Below, piece after piece: positions 51,466 through 61,443 of a DNA stretch of 64,000 bases; position 1 is the first letter of the stretch; every line of letters begins with the position of its first letter. The position numbers were made by a program, and so were the translations under genes. This DNA is from Lacrimispora xylanisolvens. Lineage in GTDB: Bacteria > Bacillota > Clostridia > Lachnospirales > Lachnospiraceae. The stretch spans positions 38,397-102,396 of the forward strand of contig NZ_PTJA01000018.1 in NCBI RefSeq assembly GCF_002934545.1, given 5' to 3'. The notes beneath the pieces are model-generated. The model was given only the letters and a program-made list of their open reading frames with translations, was not told the origin of the DNA and did no database searches.

Positions 51466-52086
51466 CTACATGCTTTTCTTGGTGCGCTTAATCACTTTAA
51501 GCCTTGTAAATTCCTCCCGGTCCTTTTCCTCCAGAGAATTTGTAATATTTCTGGTAAGAGTTTCGTAGCGGGGGATGGTAATGTTCTTTAATGCGTTAGC
51601 CCGTTTTTGTGTCCTTTTAATACTGTTAGCCAGACGATAAGCTGAGTTTTCCACCATGGAAAGTTTTACGGAAAGCAATTTTACCTTTTCAAAATGATAA
51701 CGTGCTTCATCAAGAGATTCCCTGGTGCTGTAATAAGCATAGGTTAAGTTAAGAGGCATTTCCTCATGCTCCACTAACGGAATCTCAGTCCCCATAATAC
51801 TTCGCGTCTTAATCCGCACCCTGTCATCAATGGGTACTGCCATGGCAATATCCTGCACGTAATTAATCCCCAGTTCAATATTTGCCTTCTGAAGTGCTTT
51901 GTACGCAGCAGTAAATGTCACGTCAATTTCCGACTGAATTCCCTTGGCCTCATCAATTAAGCTCATGAGTTCTTTGATCAGGATGTTCCTCTTTTTATCC
52001 ATCAGCTCATAACCCTGTCTGGCTAATGTCAGGGAGTTCTTCGCAAGGATTAAATTACCCTTGGTTGGAAATGTATTCGGATTCAT
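51466..52086 (-). CDS. ntpD: V-type ATPase subunit D (central stalk)
   Basis: 206 residues, mostly alpha-helical as expected for the central rotor shaft: N-terminal helix (TKGNLILAKNSLTLARQGYE), C-terminal helix (KRTQKRANALKNITIPRYE). It links the A3B3 head to the membrane ring and turns during ATP hydrolysis or synthesis. RBS AGGAGGGG overlaps the stop of subunit B. Last gene of the nine-gene operon; a shared terminator follows. Confidence 0.95.
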   Translation of the reverse strand: MNPNTFPTKGNLILAKNSLTLARQGYELMDKKRNILIKELMSLIDEAKGIQSEIDVTFTAAYKALQKANIELGINYVQDIAMAVPIDDRVRIKTRSIMGTEIPLVEHEEMPLNLTYAYYSTRESLDEARYHFEKVKLLSVKLSMVENSAYRLANSIKRTQKRANALKNITIPRYETLTRNITNSLEEKDREEFTRLKVIKRTKKSM

Positions 52087-52097
52087 TCTGACCCCTC

Positions 52098-53501
52098 CTA
52101 TTCGCCTGAAGCTTCAGCGGTGGTTTCCTTATAATACTGGTCTAATACTTTGGTATCGACACGGTCCAGCTCCGCTCTTGGGAGCAGACCAAGCAGTTCC
52201 CAGCCGATGGTTAATGTCTCAAGAATATTTCTGTTGGAGTGATTTCCCTGTCCGACAAAGCGGTCTTCGAATGCTTTACCAAATACCAGATACTTTTTAT
52301 CAATGGGGGAAAGCTCATCTTCACCAATTACAGATGCCAGAGCTCTTGCGTCACCAACCTTGGCGTAACAGGAAAACAGCTGGTTCGCCACACCCTGGTG
52401 GTCCGCTCTGGTAAAGCCTTCTCCGATTCCATCCTTCATCAGACGGCTTAGGGACGGGAGCACGTTAATGGGTGGATAAACGGACTGCCCATATAAGTTC
52501 CGGTCCAAAACGATCTGTCCCTCTGTGATATAACCGGTAAGATCAGGGATTGGATGGGTGATGTCATCATTTGGCATGGTTAAAATGGGAATCTGGGTAA
52601 CAGATCCATGCCGCCCCTTAACAATGCCTGCTCTCTCATAGATGGATGCCAGCTCGCTGTACAGATAGCCGGGGTAACCTTTTCTGGAGGGGATTTCTCC
52701 CTTGGAGGAAGAAACCTCACGAAGTGCCTCCGCATAAGCGGTCATGTCCGTTAAAATAACCAGGATATGCATCCCCTTTTCAAAAGCCAGGTATTCTGCC
52801 AGAGTAAGTGCCACTTTTGGGGTAATAAGACGTTCTACCACCGGATCATTGGCCAGGTTAATAAACATTGCCACATGGTCGGATACGCCGCTTTCTTCAA
52901 AGGTACGCCGAAAGAAATCGGCGACGTCGTATTTCACGCCCATGGCTGCGAATACAACAGCAAATTTTTCACCGGATTTGGAATCATCCCCTAAGGATGC
53001 CTGCTGTACAATCTGTGCAGCCAGCTCATCATGGGGAAGACCGTTTCCGGAGAATATGGGAAGCTTCTGACCGCGTATTAAGGTCATCAGACCGTCAATG
53101 GCTGAGATTCCGGTACGGATATAATCTCTGGGATATTCTCTGGTAACGGGATTTAATGGCTTTCCATTGATATCAAGATAGATATCTGAGTTAATATCAC
53201 CCAATCCGTCAATGGGTTCTCCGATTCCGTTAAAGGTTCTGCCCAGCATGTCTTCGGAAACAGCAAGCTCCATGGGGCGTCCGGTCAGTCTTGTATGGAC
53301 ATTTCTAAGAGCCAGTCCGTCGGTTCCTCCAAATACCTGAATAATTGCCTTATCTTCATAAACTTCAATAATACGTCCCAGTTTCTGTGTTTTACCAGCT
53401 ACTGTCATTTCCACGATTTCGTCAAAGGCAGCATTCTGGACGCCTTCTAAAACAACCAGGGGTCCGTTAATTGCACTTAAGCCTAAATATTCAATTGCCA
53501 T
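52098..53501 (-). CDS. ntpB: V-type ATPase subunit B (regulatory)
   Basis: 467 residues, the normal length. B-subunit features include [15 protein letters not shown] in place of a functional P-loop, and [34 protein letters not shown] and [14 protein letters not shown]. It alternates with subunit A in the catalytic hexamer without hydrolysing ATP at its own site. Ends in TAG; starts 14 bp after subunit A. Confidence 0.96.
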   Translation of the reverse strand: MAIEYLGLSAINGPLVVLEGVQNAAFDEIVEMTVAGKTQKLGRIIEVYEDKAIIQVFGGTDGLALRNVHTRLTGRPMELAVSEDMLGRTFNGIGEPIDGLGDINSDIYLDINGKPLNPVTREYPRDYIRTGISAIDGLMTLIRGQKLPIFSGNGLPHDELAAQIVQQASLGDDSKSGEKFAVVFAAMGVKYDVADFFRRTFEESGVSDHVAMFINLANDPVVERLITPKVALTLAEYLAFEKGMHILVILTDMTAYAEALREVSSSKGEIPSRKGYPGYLYSELASIYERAGIVKGRHGSVTQIPILTMPNDDITHPIPDLTGYITEGQIVLDRNLYGQSVYPPINVLPSLSRLMKDGIGEGFTRADHQGVANQLFSCYAKVGDARALASVIGEDELSPIDKKYLVFGKAFEDRFVGQGNHSNRNILETLTIGWELLGLLPRAELDRVDTKVLDQYYKETTAEASGE

Positions 53502-53515
53502 CGTCTGCCTCCTTC

Positions 53516-55282
53516 CTATGCGTTTCGTTCTATGACAGAATCATAAAAGTTATCAATCTGTTTTTTATAGTCATCAAATAGATCCAGTCTGTCGTTTGGT
53601 ACATCGTATTTCAGAGATATAATCTTATCAAAGACAGGATCTTCTTTCAGGACAGACATGGGCATTCCCATTGAAACCAGGGAACGGGACTTTTTATACA
53701 GATAGAGAATTAAGTCCATCATCTTAAACTGCTTTTCCATAGGAACGCAGGTGTCGTCCTTATGGAAGGCATTCTGCTGTAAAAATCCGATTCGGATGAC
53801 CTTGGCAATCTCTAAAATCAGCTTTTGGTCATCAGGAAGCATATCTCCGCCAATCAGCTTTACAATCTCCATCAGACTGCTTTCCTGTGTCAGGATAAAC
53901 ACCATACGGTTTCTGTAATCCACAAACTTTTTATCCACCTTTTCCAGGTACCAGGGAGCCAGATCCGTTAAATACTCGGAATAGCTGCTAAGCCAGTGAA
54001 TGGCTGGGAAATGACGCTCGTTAGCCAGATTCCGGTCAAGACCCCAGAAGCAGCGGACAAAACGTTTTGTGTTCTGTGTTACGGGCTCTGAGAAATCGCC
54101 TCCCTGGGGAGAAACAGCGCCGATAATTGTAACGGAGCCTTCTGTTCCATTAATATTCTGCATCATTCCTGCACGCTCGTAGAAAGCGGATAAACGTGAT
54201 GCTAAGTAAGCAGGAAAGCCTTCTTCTGCAGGCATCTCTTCCAGACGGCCGGATAATTCACGAAGAGCCTCTGCCCACCTGGAGGTGGAATCTGCCATGA
54301 TGGCTACATGATATCCCATATCACGGTAGTATTCTGCCAGAGTAAGACCGGAGTAAAGGCTGGCCTCACGGGCGGCTACCGGCATATTGGAGGTGTTGGC
54401 AATCAGAGTAGTCCGGTCCATTAAGGGGTTGCCGGAACGGGGGTCAATTAATTGTGAGAATTCTTCCAGTACCTGAGTCATCTCATTGCCGCGCTCTCCG
54501 CAGCCGATATAGATGATGATATCAGCATCTGACCATTTGGCAATCTGATGCTGAGTCATGGTTTTACCAGTACCAAAACCACCCGGGATACAGGCAGTAC
54601 CGCCCTTGGCAAGAGGGAAGAGGGTATCAATAATTCTCTGACCGGTGATCAGCGGTTTGGTTGCCGGATATCGTTTTAATGTAGGTCTTGGAACCCGGAT
54701 GGGCCACTTCTGTGTCATTGTCAGCTGCTTTTCTGTTCCGTCAGTAAGCTTTAGTGTAATGATTGGGTCAGATATGGTATAATTGCCGTCTTCAGCCACA
54801 TCAAGTACGATTCCCTCCACATCAGGGGGGATCATTACCTTGTGAACGATGGCAGGTGTTTCCGGTACTTCTGCGATAATTGCGCCAGGAAGTAAGTGGT
54901 CGCCTTTTTTAACCGTAATATGAGTCTGCCAGAGCTTTTCGGTATCAAGGGAATCTACGTGGATTCCTCTGTCAATATAAGCGCCTCCTGTTTTTGCAAT
55001 TTCGCTTAAGGGACGTTCGATCCCATCAAAAATATTGTTGAGAATTCCGGGGGCCAGAGTTACGGAAACAGGATAACCTGTGGAGGTGACTGTTTCCCCT
55101 GGCTTTATACCGCTGGTCTCCTCGTAAACCTGAACGATGGTGCGGCGGTCCGTAAGTCCGATTACCTCGCCGACTAAATGATCTTTTCCCACATGGACCA
55201 TTTCATTCATTCTGAATCCGGGATCGCCCTTTAAATAAATGACGGGGCCGTTGATGCCGGAAATGGTGCCTGTATTAGTCAT
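53516..55282 (-). CDS. ntpA: V-type ATPase subunit A (catalytic)
   Basis: 588 residues. Walker A is [17 protein letters not shown], followed by [16 protein letters not shown] with the catalytic Glu, and [18 protein letters not shown]; the non-homologous insert region typical of V/A-type A subunits is present (about 115-185). It hydrolyses ATP to drive ion export, or makes ATP if run in reverse. Its ATG overlaps the end of the subunit E gene by 8 bp, so the two are translationally coupled. Confidence 0.97.
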   Translation of the reverse strand: MTNTGTISGINGPVIYLKGDPGFRMNEMVHVGKDHLVGEVIGLTDRRTIVQVYEETSGIKPGETVTSTGYPVSVTLAPGILNNIFDGIERPLSEIAKTGGAYIDRGIHVDSLDTEKLWQTHITVKKGDHLLPGAIIAEVPETPAIVHKVMIPPDVEGIVLDVAEDGNYTISDPIITLKLTDGTEKQLTMTQKWPIRVPRPTLKRYPATKPLITGQRIIDTLFPLAKGGTACIPGGFGTGKTMTQHQIAKWSDADIIIYIGCGERGNEMTQVLEEFSQLIDPRSGNPLMDRTTLIANTSNMPVAAREASLYSGLTLAEYYRDMGYHVAIMADSTSRWAEALRELSGRLEEMPAEEGFPAYLASRLSAFYERAGMMQNINGTEGSVTIIGAVSPQGGDFSEPVTQNTKRFVRCFWGLDRNLANERHFPAIHWLSSYSEYLTDLAPWYLEKVDKKFVDYRNRMVFILTQESSLMEIVKLIGGDMLPDDQKLILEIAKVIRIGFLQQNAFHKDDTCVPMEKQFKMMDLILYLYKKSRSLVSMGMPMSVLKEDPVFDKIISLKYDVPNDRLDLFDDYKKQIDNFYDSVIERNA

Positions 55283-55877
55283 TTTCCGTACCTCCCATCA
55301 AATCTTTTATATTAAACCGGAAATCCCGTTTTGCCTCCGCCAGTTTTGTCTGGAAGGAGTTATCAATTAAAATGTGTCTGTTAGGAATCACGGCTCTTGT
55401 TCCGCCCATGAATGAATACTCGCTGACCCGGATATCAGCGCTTTCCGGTAAGGACAGGCTCCTGATTTTTTCCTCGTCAGCCGGATCAATGTAGATGGTA
55501 ATAAATTCTTTTCCAGCCAGTTCCTTTGCTTCCCTGATTTCCTTTTCAATCAGCTCTGTATACTGGGGGGTGTTCCTGAAATGATTCACCATCTCCTGTA
55601 ACTCCTGAAACAGTTTTTCTTTTAACTCATCCTGCTTTTTTCCAAATTCACGCTTTGTGCCGATCTGCTCTAAGGAGAGCCGTTTGTTAATCTCCCGTTC
55701 GATCTGTTCGCTTTCTGATGCCACCTGCTGTCTGGCTCTGCGTTTCGCATCTTCTTGATGTTCTGAAAAGGTCTGCTCTAATGCAGCGGTATATTCATCA
55801 AGCATCTTTGCACTGCGGGACCTGGCATCTTCCATACAAAACTCAAGGAAGTGCTGCAATTTTTCCTCAGTTGTCAA
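55275..55877 (-). CDS. ntpE: V-type ATPase subunit E (peripheral stalk)
   Basis: 200 residues if started at TTG 55877 (MTTEEKLQHFLEF), which has GAGGTG about six bases upstream; an in-frame GTG at 55886 gives three more residues but overlaps that ribosome site. A long N-terminal helix is followed by a globular C-terminal domain (ADIRVSEYSFMGGTRAVIP). It pairs with subunit G as the stator rod. It overlaps subunit A by 8 bp. Confidence 0.93.
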   Translation of the reverse strand: MTTEEKLQHFLEFCMEDARSRSAKMLDEYTAALEQTFSEHQEDAKRRARQQVASESEQIEREINKRLSLEQIGTKREFGKKQDELKEKLFQELQEMVNHFRNTPQYTELIEKEIREAKELAGKEFITIYIDPADEEKIRSLSLPESADIRVSEYSFMGGTRAVIPNRHILIDNSFQTKLAEAKRDFRFNIKDLMGGTEND

Positions 55878-55893
55878 GATGACCACCTCTTTC

Positions 55894-56202
55894 TTATAGT
55901 TTTAATCCGATTGCTTCGTTGACATAGTCCGTGATAAAGTTGGGCTTGCGGCCAGTACCGTGGCGGTCAGGGATCTCGATAATTAACGGCAGCTTACGGT
56001 TTAATTTAACATCATTAATGATGTCGGGAAATGCTTTCCCGAATTTTTCCGTCAAGAGGATGATCCCGATCTCTTTGTCGGCCAGAACCTTATCAAGCTG
56101 GCTTTTCAATTCTGCTTTTTCGTGAACGACAGCGCCTTCCACACCGGCCAGTCTCATACCGGTCCAGGTATCCACATTGTCGCTGATCAGATACATTTTC
56201 AT
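55894..56202 (-). CDS. ntpG: V-type ATPase subunit F
   Basis: 102 residues, the F-type (NtpG/AtpF) rotor subunit: Rossmann-like MYLISDNVDTWTGMRLAGVEG and IGIILLTEKFG, ending in a C-terminal helix region (PNFITDYVNEAIGLKL). It binds subunit D in the central stalk. Only 3 bp separate it from the stop of subunit K. Confidence 0.93.
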   Translation of the reverse strand: MKMYLISDNVDTWTGMRLAGVEGAVVHEKAELKSQLDKVLADKEIGIILLTEKFGKAFPDIINDVKLNRKLPLIIEIPDRHGTGRKPNFITDYVNEAIGLKL

Positions 56203-56205
56203 AAA

Positions 56206-56637
56206 TTATAATTTACCTAAGATCATAAAGGATATGATCAGGCCATAGAGACAAACACCTTCGGCAAGACCTACGAAGATCAGTGATTTACCAAGTATGG
56301 AGCCATCTTCGCTAATGGCACCCAGTGCTGCGCTTGCTGCTGCGGAAACAGCGATTCCGCCGCCGATGCAGGCAAGACCGGTAGAAAGAGCGGCTGCCAG
56401 ATATCCCATTCCTGCAACGCCGGCAGAAGCATTTGCAGCAGCTTCAGCAGCCTGTGCCTGGCCGTTAAAGAGAAAAATACCGGATACGGCAATGGTGCCA
56501 AGAAACAGAAGTAAGTTAATTCCCAGCGCTTTTTTATAACGCCCTTTTGATTTCTCCCCCATGGCAAAAGCTCCGAACGGGATTGCAATGCTTAAAAGTA
56601 ATGCAGCTGCTAATGTAATTTTTACTAATGTTGACAT
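56206..56637 (-). CDS. ntpK: V-type ATPase subunit K (membrane ring proteolipid)
   Basis: 143 residues with four membrane helices. The last two carry the c-type hairpin: GYLAAALSTGLACIGGGIAV and GLAEGVCLYGLIISFMILG, with a single ion-binding Glu in the fourth helix (AEG). The first hairpin has no acid and bears a Gln/Ala-rich loop (NGQAQAAEAAANASAG). Several copies form the rotor ring. The start follows AGGAGGAAAC. Whether it moves Na+ or H+ is not decided by the residues I can place. Confidence 0.95.
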   Translation of the reverse strand: MSTLVKITLAAALLLSIAIPFGAFAMGEKSKGRYKKALGINLLLFLGTIAVSGIFLFNGQAQAAEAAANASAGVAGMGYLAAALSTGLACIGGGIAVSAAASAALGAISEDGSILGKSLIFVGLAEGVCLYGLIISFMILGKL

Positions 56638-56658
56638 ATTGGTTTCCTCCTGAAATAA

Positions 56659-58587
56659 TTAATTTTTCTTTCCGTAAGGTTTAAATGCACGGCCGGTTCC
56701 ACGGTAAAAGCGGCTGAATAATTCATAATATTCCAGACGAAGGACCTGAATTCCTACGATCAGTCCTTCCATACCGCAGACAAATAAGTTGCCTAAGATC
56801 ACTCCAATCCAGTTGGGGTTGCCGGCCTCTGCTCCGGAAAGCATTAATACAACTCCCATCATTGCAGCATGGCTGATTGCAAAAGCCCCCACCCTGACAA
56901 AGGAAAGTGTATTGGAAAAATAGCTTAAGAGAACTTCAAACAGTTCGAAAAATCCCTGTATAACAAACATCCCCCTGCCTTCCGACAGTACTGCCGCTTT
57001 GCGCTCTAACAGGGCGGTAAGCGGTTCTTTAAAGAATATAAGGAGCAGCGGAAGTCCGAACATGAACAATAAAATTGCGGATGCCGGAATTGGATTGCCT
57101 GTCATATAAAGAACAATGGTAAGGACAAGGCTTGCATAAAAGACAAGTCCTGCGGCACCGTTGGTATCAAAAAACGTTCGCTCCGGATCATGTGACCGGA
57201 TGCTGTTTATGATATTTAAAATCATAGTAAGAAGTATAATCCCCATACCAATGCAAATTGCAACGATAAATACGGTATTCAGTTTACCGATAAACGGCAG
57301 ATTGGTCATATGCTCCATTGGGCGCAGCCATACGGCATGTATCACATCTTCAAATCCAAATACGCTGCCAAACAGGAATCCGAATATGGTGGAAAAGAAT
57401 CCGCAGCAGGATATGATGGCTGCCAGGCTGGCCTTTTTCAGACGGAAGAGAAGGAATCCGCCAAAAAGGAGACAAAGTCCCTGACCAACATCCCCAAACA
57501 TGAAACCAAACAGGAATGAATAAGTAATTCCAATAAGAATCGTTGGATCGATCTCATTATATGCCGGAAGACCGTACATTTTTATAAACAATTCAAATGG
57601 CTGAAATAACCGGGGATTTAACAGCTTTGTGGGAGGATCGCTCATAATGTTACTGTGGTCATCTTCCACGATGCAGAAAGTCTTTTCGTCATTGGAGATT
57701 TCTTTCTGGAATGCCCTGGCGTCCCGGAAGCTCATCCAGCCGCAGAGAATGTAAAAGGTATTGATATTCTGCTTGGTGCAGGCGGCAAGCTTTCTCACAT
57801 TAAAATTGGTGGAAAACGTTTCCAGACGGTTTAATCCGGATAATAGATCAATCCGTCTTGTCTCCAGTATCTGCGCCAGATTCTTTTTCACTGCATTTTG
57901 TTCTGTCTCAAGCACCTTTATTTTATCCTGCAGGGTATGAATGGCATCGGATGGAGTACCTTTATATTCGTCAGGCACAAAGAATCGTTCGAAATGCATG
58001 GACGAATAAATGGCATCAATCTGATTAGAGATTGTATCTGGAACAAAGTAAACCAGCCAGACGTATTCTGAATCTTCCCGGCATTTATAAAGGACTGTGT
58101 CTATGGTGTCATAAACGTAGCTTTCGAATTTGTTATAGTATTCATGTAAGATTCGTCCAAAACGGAATTTGATGTACTTAAAATGCAATATGGAACTCAA
58201 ATCGTAATTCAGTCCCGTGAACGGTATTATTTTTTCCAGAGACTGGTTTAAGGCATCGATTTTTTCCTGATATTCTGCCTGTGCAGTGGTCAGCTCTTCC
58301 ACCTGAGATCCAATTTCCTCAACCGTTCTGACCGCTTCTTCAATTGATACATCCTTTAAGCCTGTATCAGCAATGTTATCAGGAAGAAGTCTGGACAACT
58401 CCTGGGCCCGCTGATATGTGTCCTTATATGGATTGGTTTCGATATAAGGCCGTAAATCTTTTACCGTTTTCAGCTCGGACAACGCGTTCTCTAAATGAAT
58501 CTCATATTTGGACAGATAGGTATCTATGACCCGGTCAATATCTTCTTTCGGTCCGGTAATACTTAAAAACTTCATTTTTTCAATCAC
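56659..58587 (-). CDS. ntpI: V-type ATPase subunit I (membrane stator)
   Basis: 642 residues from a GTG start behind AAAGGGGG; an ATG four codons later is the alternative. The N-terminal half (about 1-320) is a soluble coiled-coil arm, the C-terminal half has seven to eight membrane helices, including FLFGFMFGDVGQGLCLLFGG and LSFVRVGAFAISHAAMM, where the essential Arg of the ion half-channel should lie. It transmits ions past the K ring and anchors the stalks. 17 bp after subunit C. Confidence 0.95.
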   Translation of the reverse strand: MIEKMKFLSITGPKEDIDRVIDTYLSKYEIHLENALSELKTVKDLRPYIETNPYKDTYQRAQELSRLLPDNIADTGLKDVSIEEAVRTVEEIGSQVEELTTAQAEYQEKIDALNQSLEKIIPFTGLNYDLSSILHFKYIKFRFGRILHEYYNKFESYVYDTIDTVLYKCREDSEYVWLVYFVPDTISNQIDAIYSSMHFERFFVPDEYKGTPSDAIHTLQDKIKVLETEQNAVKKNLAQILETRRIDLLSGLNRLETFSTNFNVRKLAACTKQNINTFYILCGWMSFRDARAFQKEISNDEKTFCIVEDDHSNIMSDPPTKLLNPRLFQPFELFIKMYGLPAYNEIDPTILIGITYSFLFGFMFGDVGQGLCLLFGGFLLFRLKKASLAAIISCCGFFSTIFGFLFGSVFGFEDVIHAVWLRPMEHMTNLPFIGKLNTVFIVAICIGMGIILLTMILNIINSIRSHDPERTFFDTNGAAGLVFYASLVLTIVLYMTGNPIPASAILLFMFGLPLLLIFFKEPLTALLERKAAVLSEGRGMFVIQGFFELFEVLLSYFSNTLSFVRVGAFAISHAAMMGVVLMLSGAEAGNPNWIGVILGNLFVCGMEGLIVGIQVLRLEYYELFSRFYRGTGRAFKPYGKKN

Positions 58588-58604
58588 AGGAAAAGCTACC
58601 CCCT

Positions 58605-59651
58605 TTACTGTTTAACTACATAGGAGATAATTTCTTCCGGCTTCAGCTGATACCGGATACTCTCTATGAGTGTTATTATTTTTTGAATTTCCTCCTCCTT
58701 TAAATAAAGATAGGAATTTAATGTTGCGATGGAATAAGGATTCTGTCTGCTTGTGGAACGGTATATCTTATCAAGCACCTCGCTGGTAAGCTGCTCTAAA
58801 TCCGGTTTCTCCCTTACATCCATATCAGCCTTCTGACCATAAAAGGTAGTTTTAAGAACAGCAAAAAATTCATCCATGGTCCCGGCTTCTACCATCTTTG
58901 AAGTCTGATCCTTCTTTAAATGATAATGATAGGGAATAAGAAGTGCATAAATATCAGCGGATTTCAAGTGGTAATATTTAAGGGATCTGTATATCCACTG
59001 AATATTAAGCAAATCCAGTTTGCTGCCGAAACATTGGATTAGAAGTTCCTGTGACTTTTTGTTTAAGTATTTGCTCATTACTTTCCAGATTGTTTTGAAA
59101 TAAAGCAGATCCAGATGTACTTCATAATCAAACAGTGTGGTTTCGGCTCCCTCTTCTAAATGGATCAGAAGATCGTAGTAGATGGAGCCTTCCAGATTTG
59201 CAATAAACTCATGTAAATTTGCGGAAGAGGAAAGCTTCAATAGATCCAGTTTAGAGTGTTTGAAAAAAAAGTCCCTGAATACAGAAAGATCGATATCCAG
59301 CTGGTTTCGTCCCATGGCGTTACGGAAACATTTTTTCAGGATATCGATTTCAAAGTGCATAAAATATAAGTCAAGGAATTTACGCTGTGTCAGGTTGGAA
59401 AAACGGTAGAGCTTTGCAAAATCCTGGTACAGTGACAGGATAAGCCGCTGTTCAATGGCACCCCGGTGAAGTTTTTCGTCATCCACATCGGAAAACAAGC
59501 CCTCATAGGCTTTTAAATGTCGTAAATACTCCACTGCATCGGAAACTGTTTCAAGAGCAGCCATATCACGGAACTGGCTGTCGGAGATCAGATGGCTTTC
59601 CATCGCCCGTACCTTGGTTGTCAAACCGCTGTAGGATAACAGATTTCCCAT
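58605..59651 (-). CDS. ntpC: V-type ATPase subunit C (rotor collar)
   Basis: 348 residues, all-helical, start ATG after AAGGAGTGATTCC, where the ribosome site lies inside the end of the upstream subunit G gene. MGNLLSYSGLTTKVRAMESH at the start and repeated helical pairs resemble NtpC/AtpC of the A/V type. It joins the central stalk to the K ring. Good family fit; weaker sequence motifs than A or B. Confidence 0.88.
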   Translation of the reverse strand: MGNLLSYSGLTTKVRAMESHLISDSQFRDMAALETVSDAVEYLRHLKAYEGLFSDVDDEKLHRGAIEQRLILSLYQDFAKLYRFSNLTQRKFLDLYFMHFEIDILKKCFRNAMGRNQLDIDLSVFRDFFFKHSKLDLLKLSSSANLHEFIANLEGSIYYDLLIHLEEGAETTLFDYEVHLDLLYFKTIWKVMSKYLNKKSQELLIQCFGSKLDLLNIQWIYRSLKYYHLKSADIYALLIPYHYHLKKDQTSKMVEAGTMDEFFAVLKTTFYGQKADMDVREKPDLEQLTSEVLDKIYRSTSRQNPYSIATLNSYLYLKEEEIQKIITLIESIRYQLKPEEIISYVVKQ

Positions 59652-59655
59652 GGAA

Positions 59656-59967
59656 TCACTCCTTTATCATGTTATTGAATAGTTCCTCTGCATATTGGGT
59701 ATGATGGACCTCAAAGTTTTTTTCCATAGCTTTCAGGATTTCCTGCAATTCATCCTGCTGTTTCTTTAAGCGTTGATTCATTTTGATTTCCATACCTGCT
59801 CTCAGTTTCTCTATTTCTTTTTCTGTTTCATGTTCCAGCTGGGCATCAAATGCAGCAGTGCGTTCATCCATTTCTTTTGCAAACGCTTTTTTCTGTTCAT
59901 TGGCATGTTCCATGATGGAAGTGGCAGCTGATTCGATCTCAGATATTTTATCAATCACAACATCCAT
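59656..59967 (-). CDS. ntpF: V-type ATPase subunit G/H-like (peripheral stalk coiled coil)
   Basis: 103 residues, almost entirely charged helix (KKAFAKEMDERTAAFDAQL, EHETEKEIEKLRAGMEIKM), as in the G/NtpF stalk subunit that pairs with E. Start ATG after AAGGAGGG. It is the first gene of the operon. Assigned by position and coiled-coil character rather than sequence motif. Confidence 0.8.
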   Translation of the reverse strand: MDVVIDKISEIESAATSIMEHANEQKKAFAKEMDERTAAFDAQLEHETEKEIEKLRAGMEIKMNQRLKKQQDELQEILKAMEKNFEVHHTQYAEELFNNMIKE

Positions 59968-60137
59968 TTTTTTGCCCTCCTTTTGTGAATAGTGAACTAA
60001 ATAAAAAGGTTCTAATTATTAATAATACTACAATTAAAAAAAATTTCCATAGTAATTTGTAAAAAATCAAATAGAAGTCTGAATTTTAACATAAATATAA
60101 GGTATGCTAACGGTACTTTACTTATGCATTATATACA
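59968..60137. other. Upstream region of the V-ATPase operon
   Basis: 170 bp, very AT-rich. The operon promoter must be here on the minus strand, but only weak boxes are visible (for example TATTAT preceded at 17 bp by ATGGAA). I see no riboswitch-like fold. Confidence 0.3.
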
Positions 60138-60183
60138 TAAAAAAAGCGAAGACCAAAAGCTGTCTGCTTTTGATTCTTCGCTT
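60138..60183 (-). terminator. Terminator of the DUF4145/SH3 gene
   Basis: On the minus strand AAGCGAAG and CAAAAGC pair with GCTTTTG and CTTCGCTT (60144-60183), separated by a small internal loop, then TTTTTTT. Strong intrinsic terminator just after the stop at 60191. Confidence 0.87.
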
Positions 60184-60190
60184 AATAATC

Positions 60191-61270
60191 TTATTGACCT
60201 GCGGCTTTCGTGGTTTCGGAAGCCGATTCTGCTTCTGATTTACCAGTTCCTTCCGTAACAGTTAAAAATTCCGTTGCAACATAAGCCTGTTTGCCTTCAA
60301 ACGTGATAACGGTCCATTTATCATCATAGGTATCAACATACTCCACAACAGTACCAGACGCTAGGCTTCCAAGCTTTGTGCTGTCGGAAGCAGGTTTGGA
60401 CCGGACATTAAGTTTACTTTTAGTTGTATAAACTTTCGGAGGCTCTGTTTCTGTTTCCGCAGGCTCAGTGACAACTTCTGCAGTAGTAGATATTGGTTCT
60501 GAAGTAGCTTCTGTTGAAATCTCTGTAGGCAGAGTCTCATTCTTTTTATCTTTCCCTGGTATCAGCTTTACAATCATCAGCACCACAACAAAAAGAAGTA
60601 AAAATATAAGAAGCGGCTTTAACAAACCGGATAAATCAGAACGTCTGTTTTTGATACGGCGTCGGCTTCTGTTTTGAGAAGCCGGGCGTCTGTCATTCCT
60701 TGAGGCAGTGCCCTGGGGTGGTCTTTGACCTGATCTGGAACCAGAATTCTGTGGCGCTCTGCGGGAAGAACCGGTATTGGCTCTTTGAGGCGTTCCTGTT
60801 CTTCTGGGCTCATCTGCTGTAGCGGCAGTTCTCTGGGAGGCAGCTCTTGATGCGATGGGAGCGGCCTGTACACCTGCAGTGCGTGGTCTCTGGGCTTGTG
60901 AACTCTGATTGCTTTTATGAAATGCGTTTGTAAAGGCAGTAACTTCAATCGAAATCAGTTTACAGGCTTCTGACGCATCATAGGGGCTGTCATTGCCTTC
61001 GTGAACTGCTTTATTACCAAGTACCCGGATCCGATGGTAGTGATCTTTGACCGCCTGGGAAATAAATCGTCCTTCATATAACTGGTCAATGCTGTCTGCC
61101 AGATCGGTTTCCACAATCAAAGCCTTTTCGGCTAGAAAATGAATCATATATTCCAGAGTCTGACGGGCTTTGATCATGACCATGTTATACTGCTTCTGGT
61201 TCATAAGTGCCTCAGTTTCCCTCAAACCCTGCTGGATTTTGATCCAGAGACTGTTATCTGTAGTTCCCAT
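60191..61270 (-). CDS. DUF4145 (HEPN-like) protein with membrane helix and extracellular SH3 domain
   Basis: 359 residues from ATG 61270 after AGGAGGAAATAC; a longer in-frame start is not supported. Residues 1-120 resemble DUF4145 (MIKARQTLEYMIHFLAEKAL, RVLGNKAVHEG). A basic, low-complexity Arg/Ser/Pro linker (about 130-225) leads to one membrane helix (LLKPLLIFLLLFVVVLMIVK), a Thr/Glu-rich stretch and a bacterial SH3 domain (TTKSKLNVRSKPASDSTKLG, then VEYVDTYDDKW). So the DUF4145 part is cytoplasmic and the SH3 part faces the wall. Function unknown; perhaps it connects a cytoplasmic partner to peptidoglycan. Confidence 0.8.
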   Translation of the reverse strand: MGTTDNSLWIKIQQGLRETEALMNQKQYNMVMIKARQTLEYMIHFLAEKALIVETDLADSIDQLYEGRFISQAVKDHYHRIRVLGNKAVHEGNDSPYDASEACKLISIEVTAFTNAFHKSNQSSQAQRPRTAGVQAAPIASRAASQRTAATADEPRRTGTPQRANTGSSRRAPQNSGSRSGQRPPQGTASRNDRRPASQNRSRRRIKNRRSDLSGLLKPLLIFLLLFVVVLMIVKLIPGKDKKNETLPTEISTEATSEPISTTAEVVTEPAETETEPPKVYTTKSKLNVRSKPASDSTKLGSLASGTVVEYVDTYDDKWTVITFEGKQAYVATEFLTVTEGTGKSEAESASETTKAAGQ

Positions 61271-61385
61271 GTATTTCCTCCTTTGCAAAACGGTTCTATC
61301 CTAATATACAGACATTATACTAGATTATAGTAAATTGCGCACCTGTTATTTTATTGTTTTTGAATTTGTAAGAGAAAATTAAAAA

Positions 61386-61426
61386 ATATACAGGGAGTGC
61401 CTATAAATAAAGGATTCCCTGTATAT
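61386..61426 (-). terminator. Terminator after the integrase remnant
   Basis: ATATACAGGGA (61386-61396) and TCCCTGTATAT (61416-61426) form a perfect 11-bp stem. On the minus strand it is followed by TTTTTT, so it ends leftward transcription from the integrase remnant. Confidence 0.8.
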
Positions 61427-61443
61427 AAAAATTAGCTGTGATA

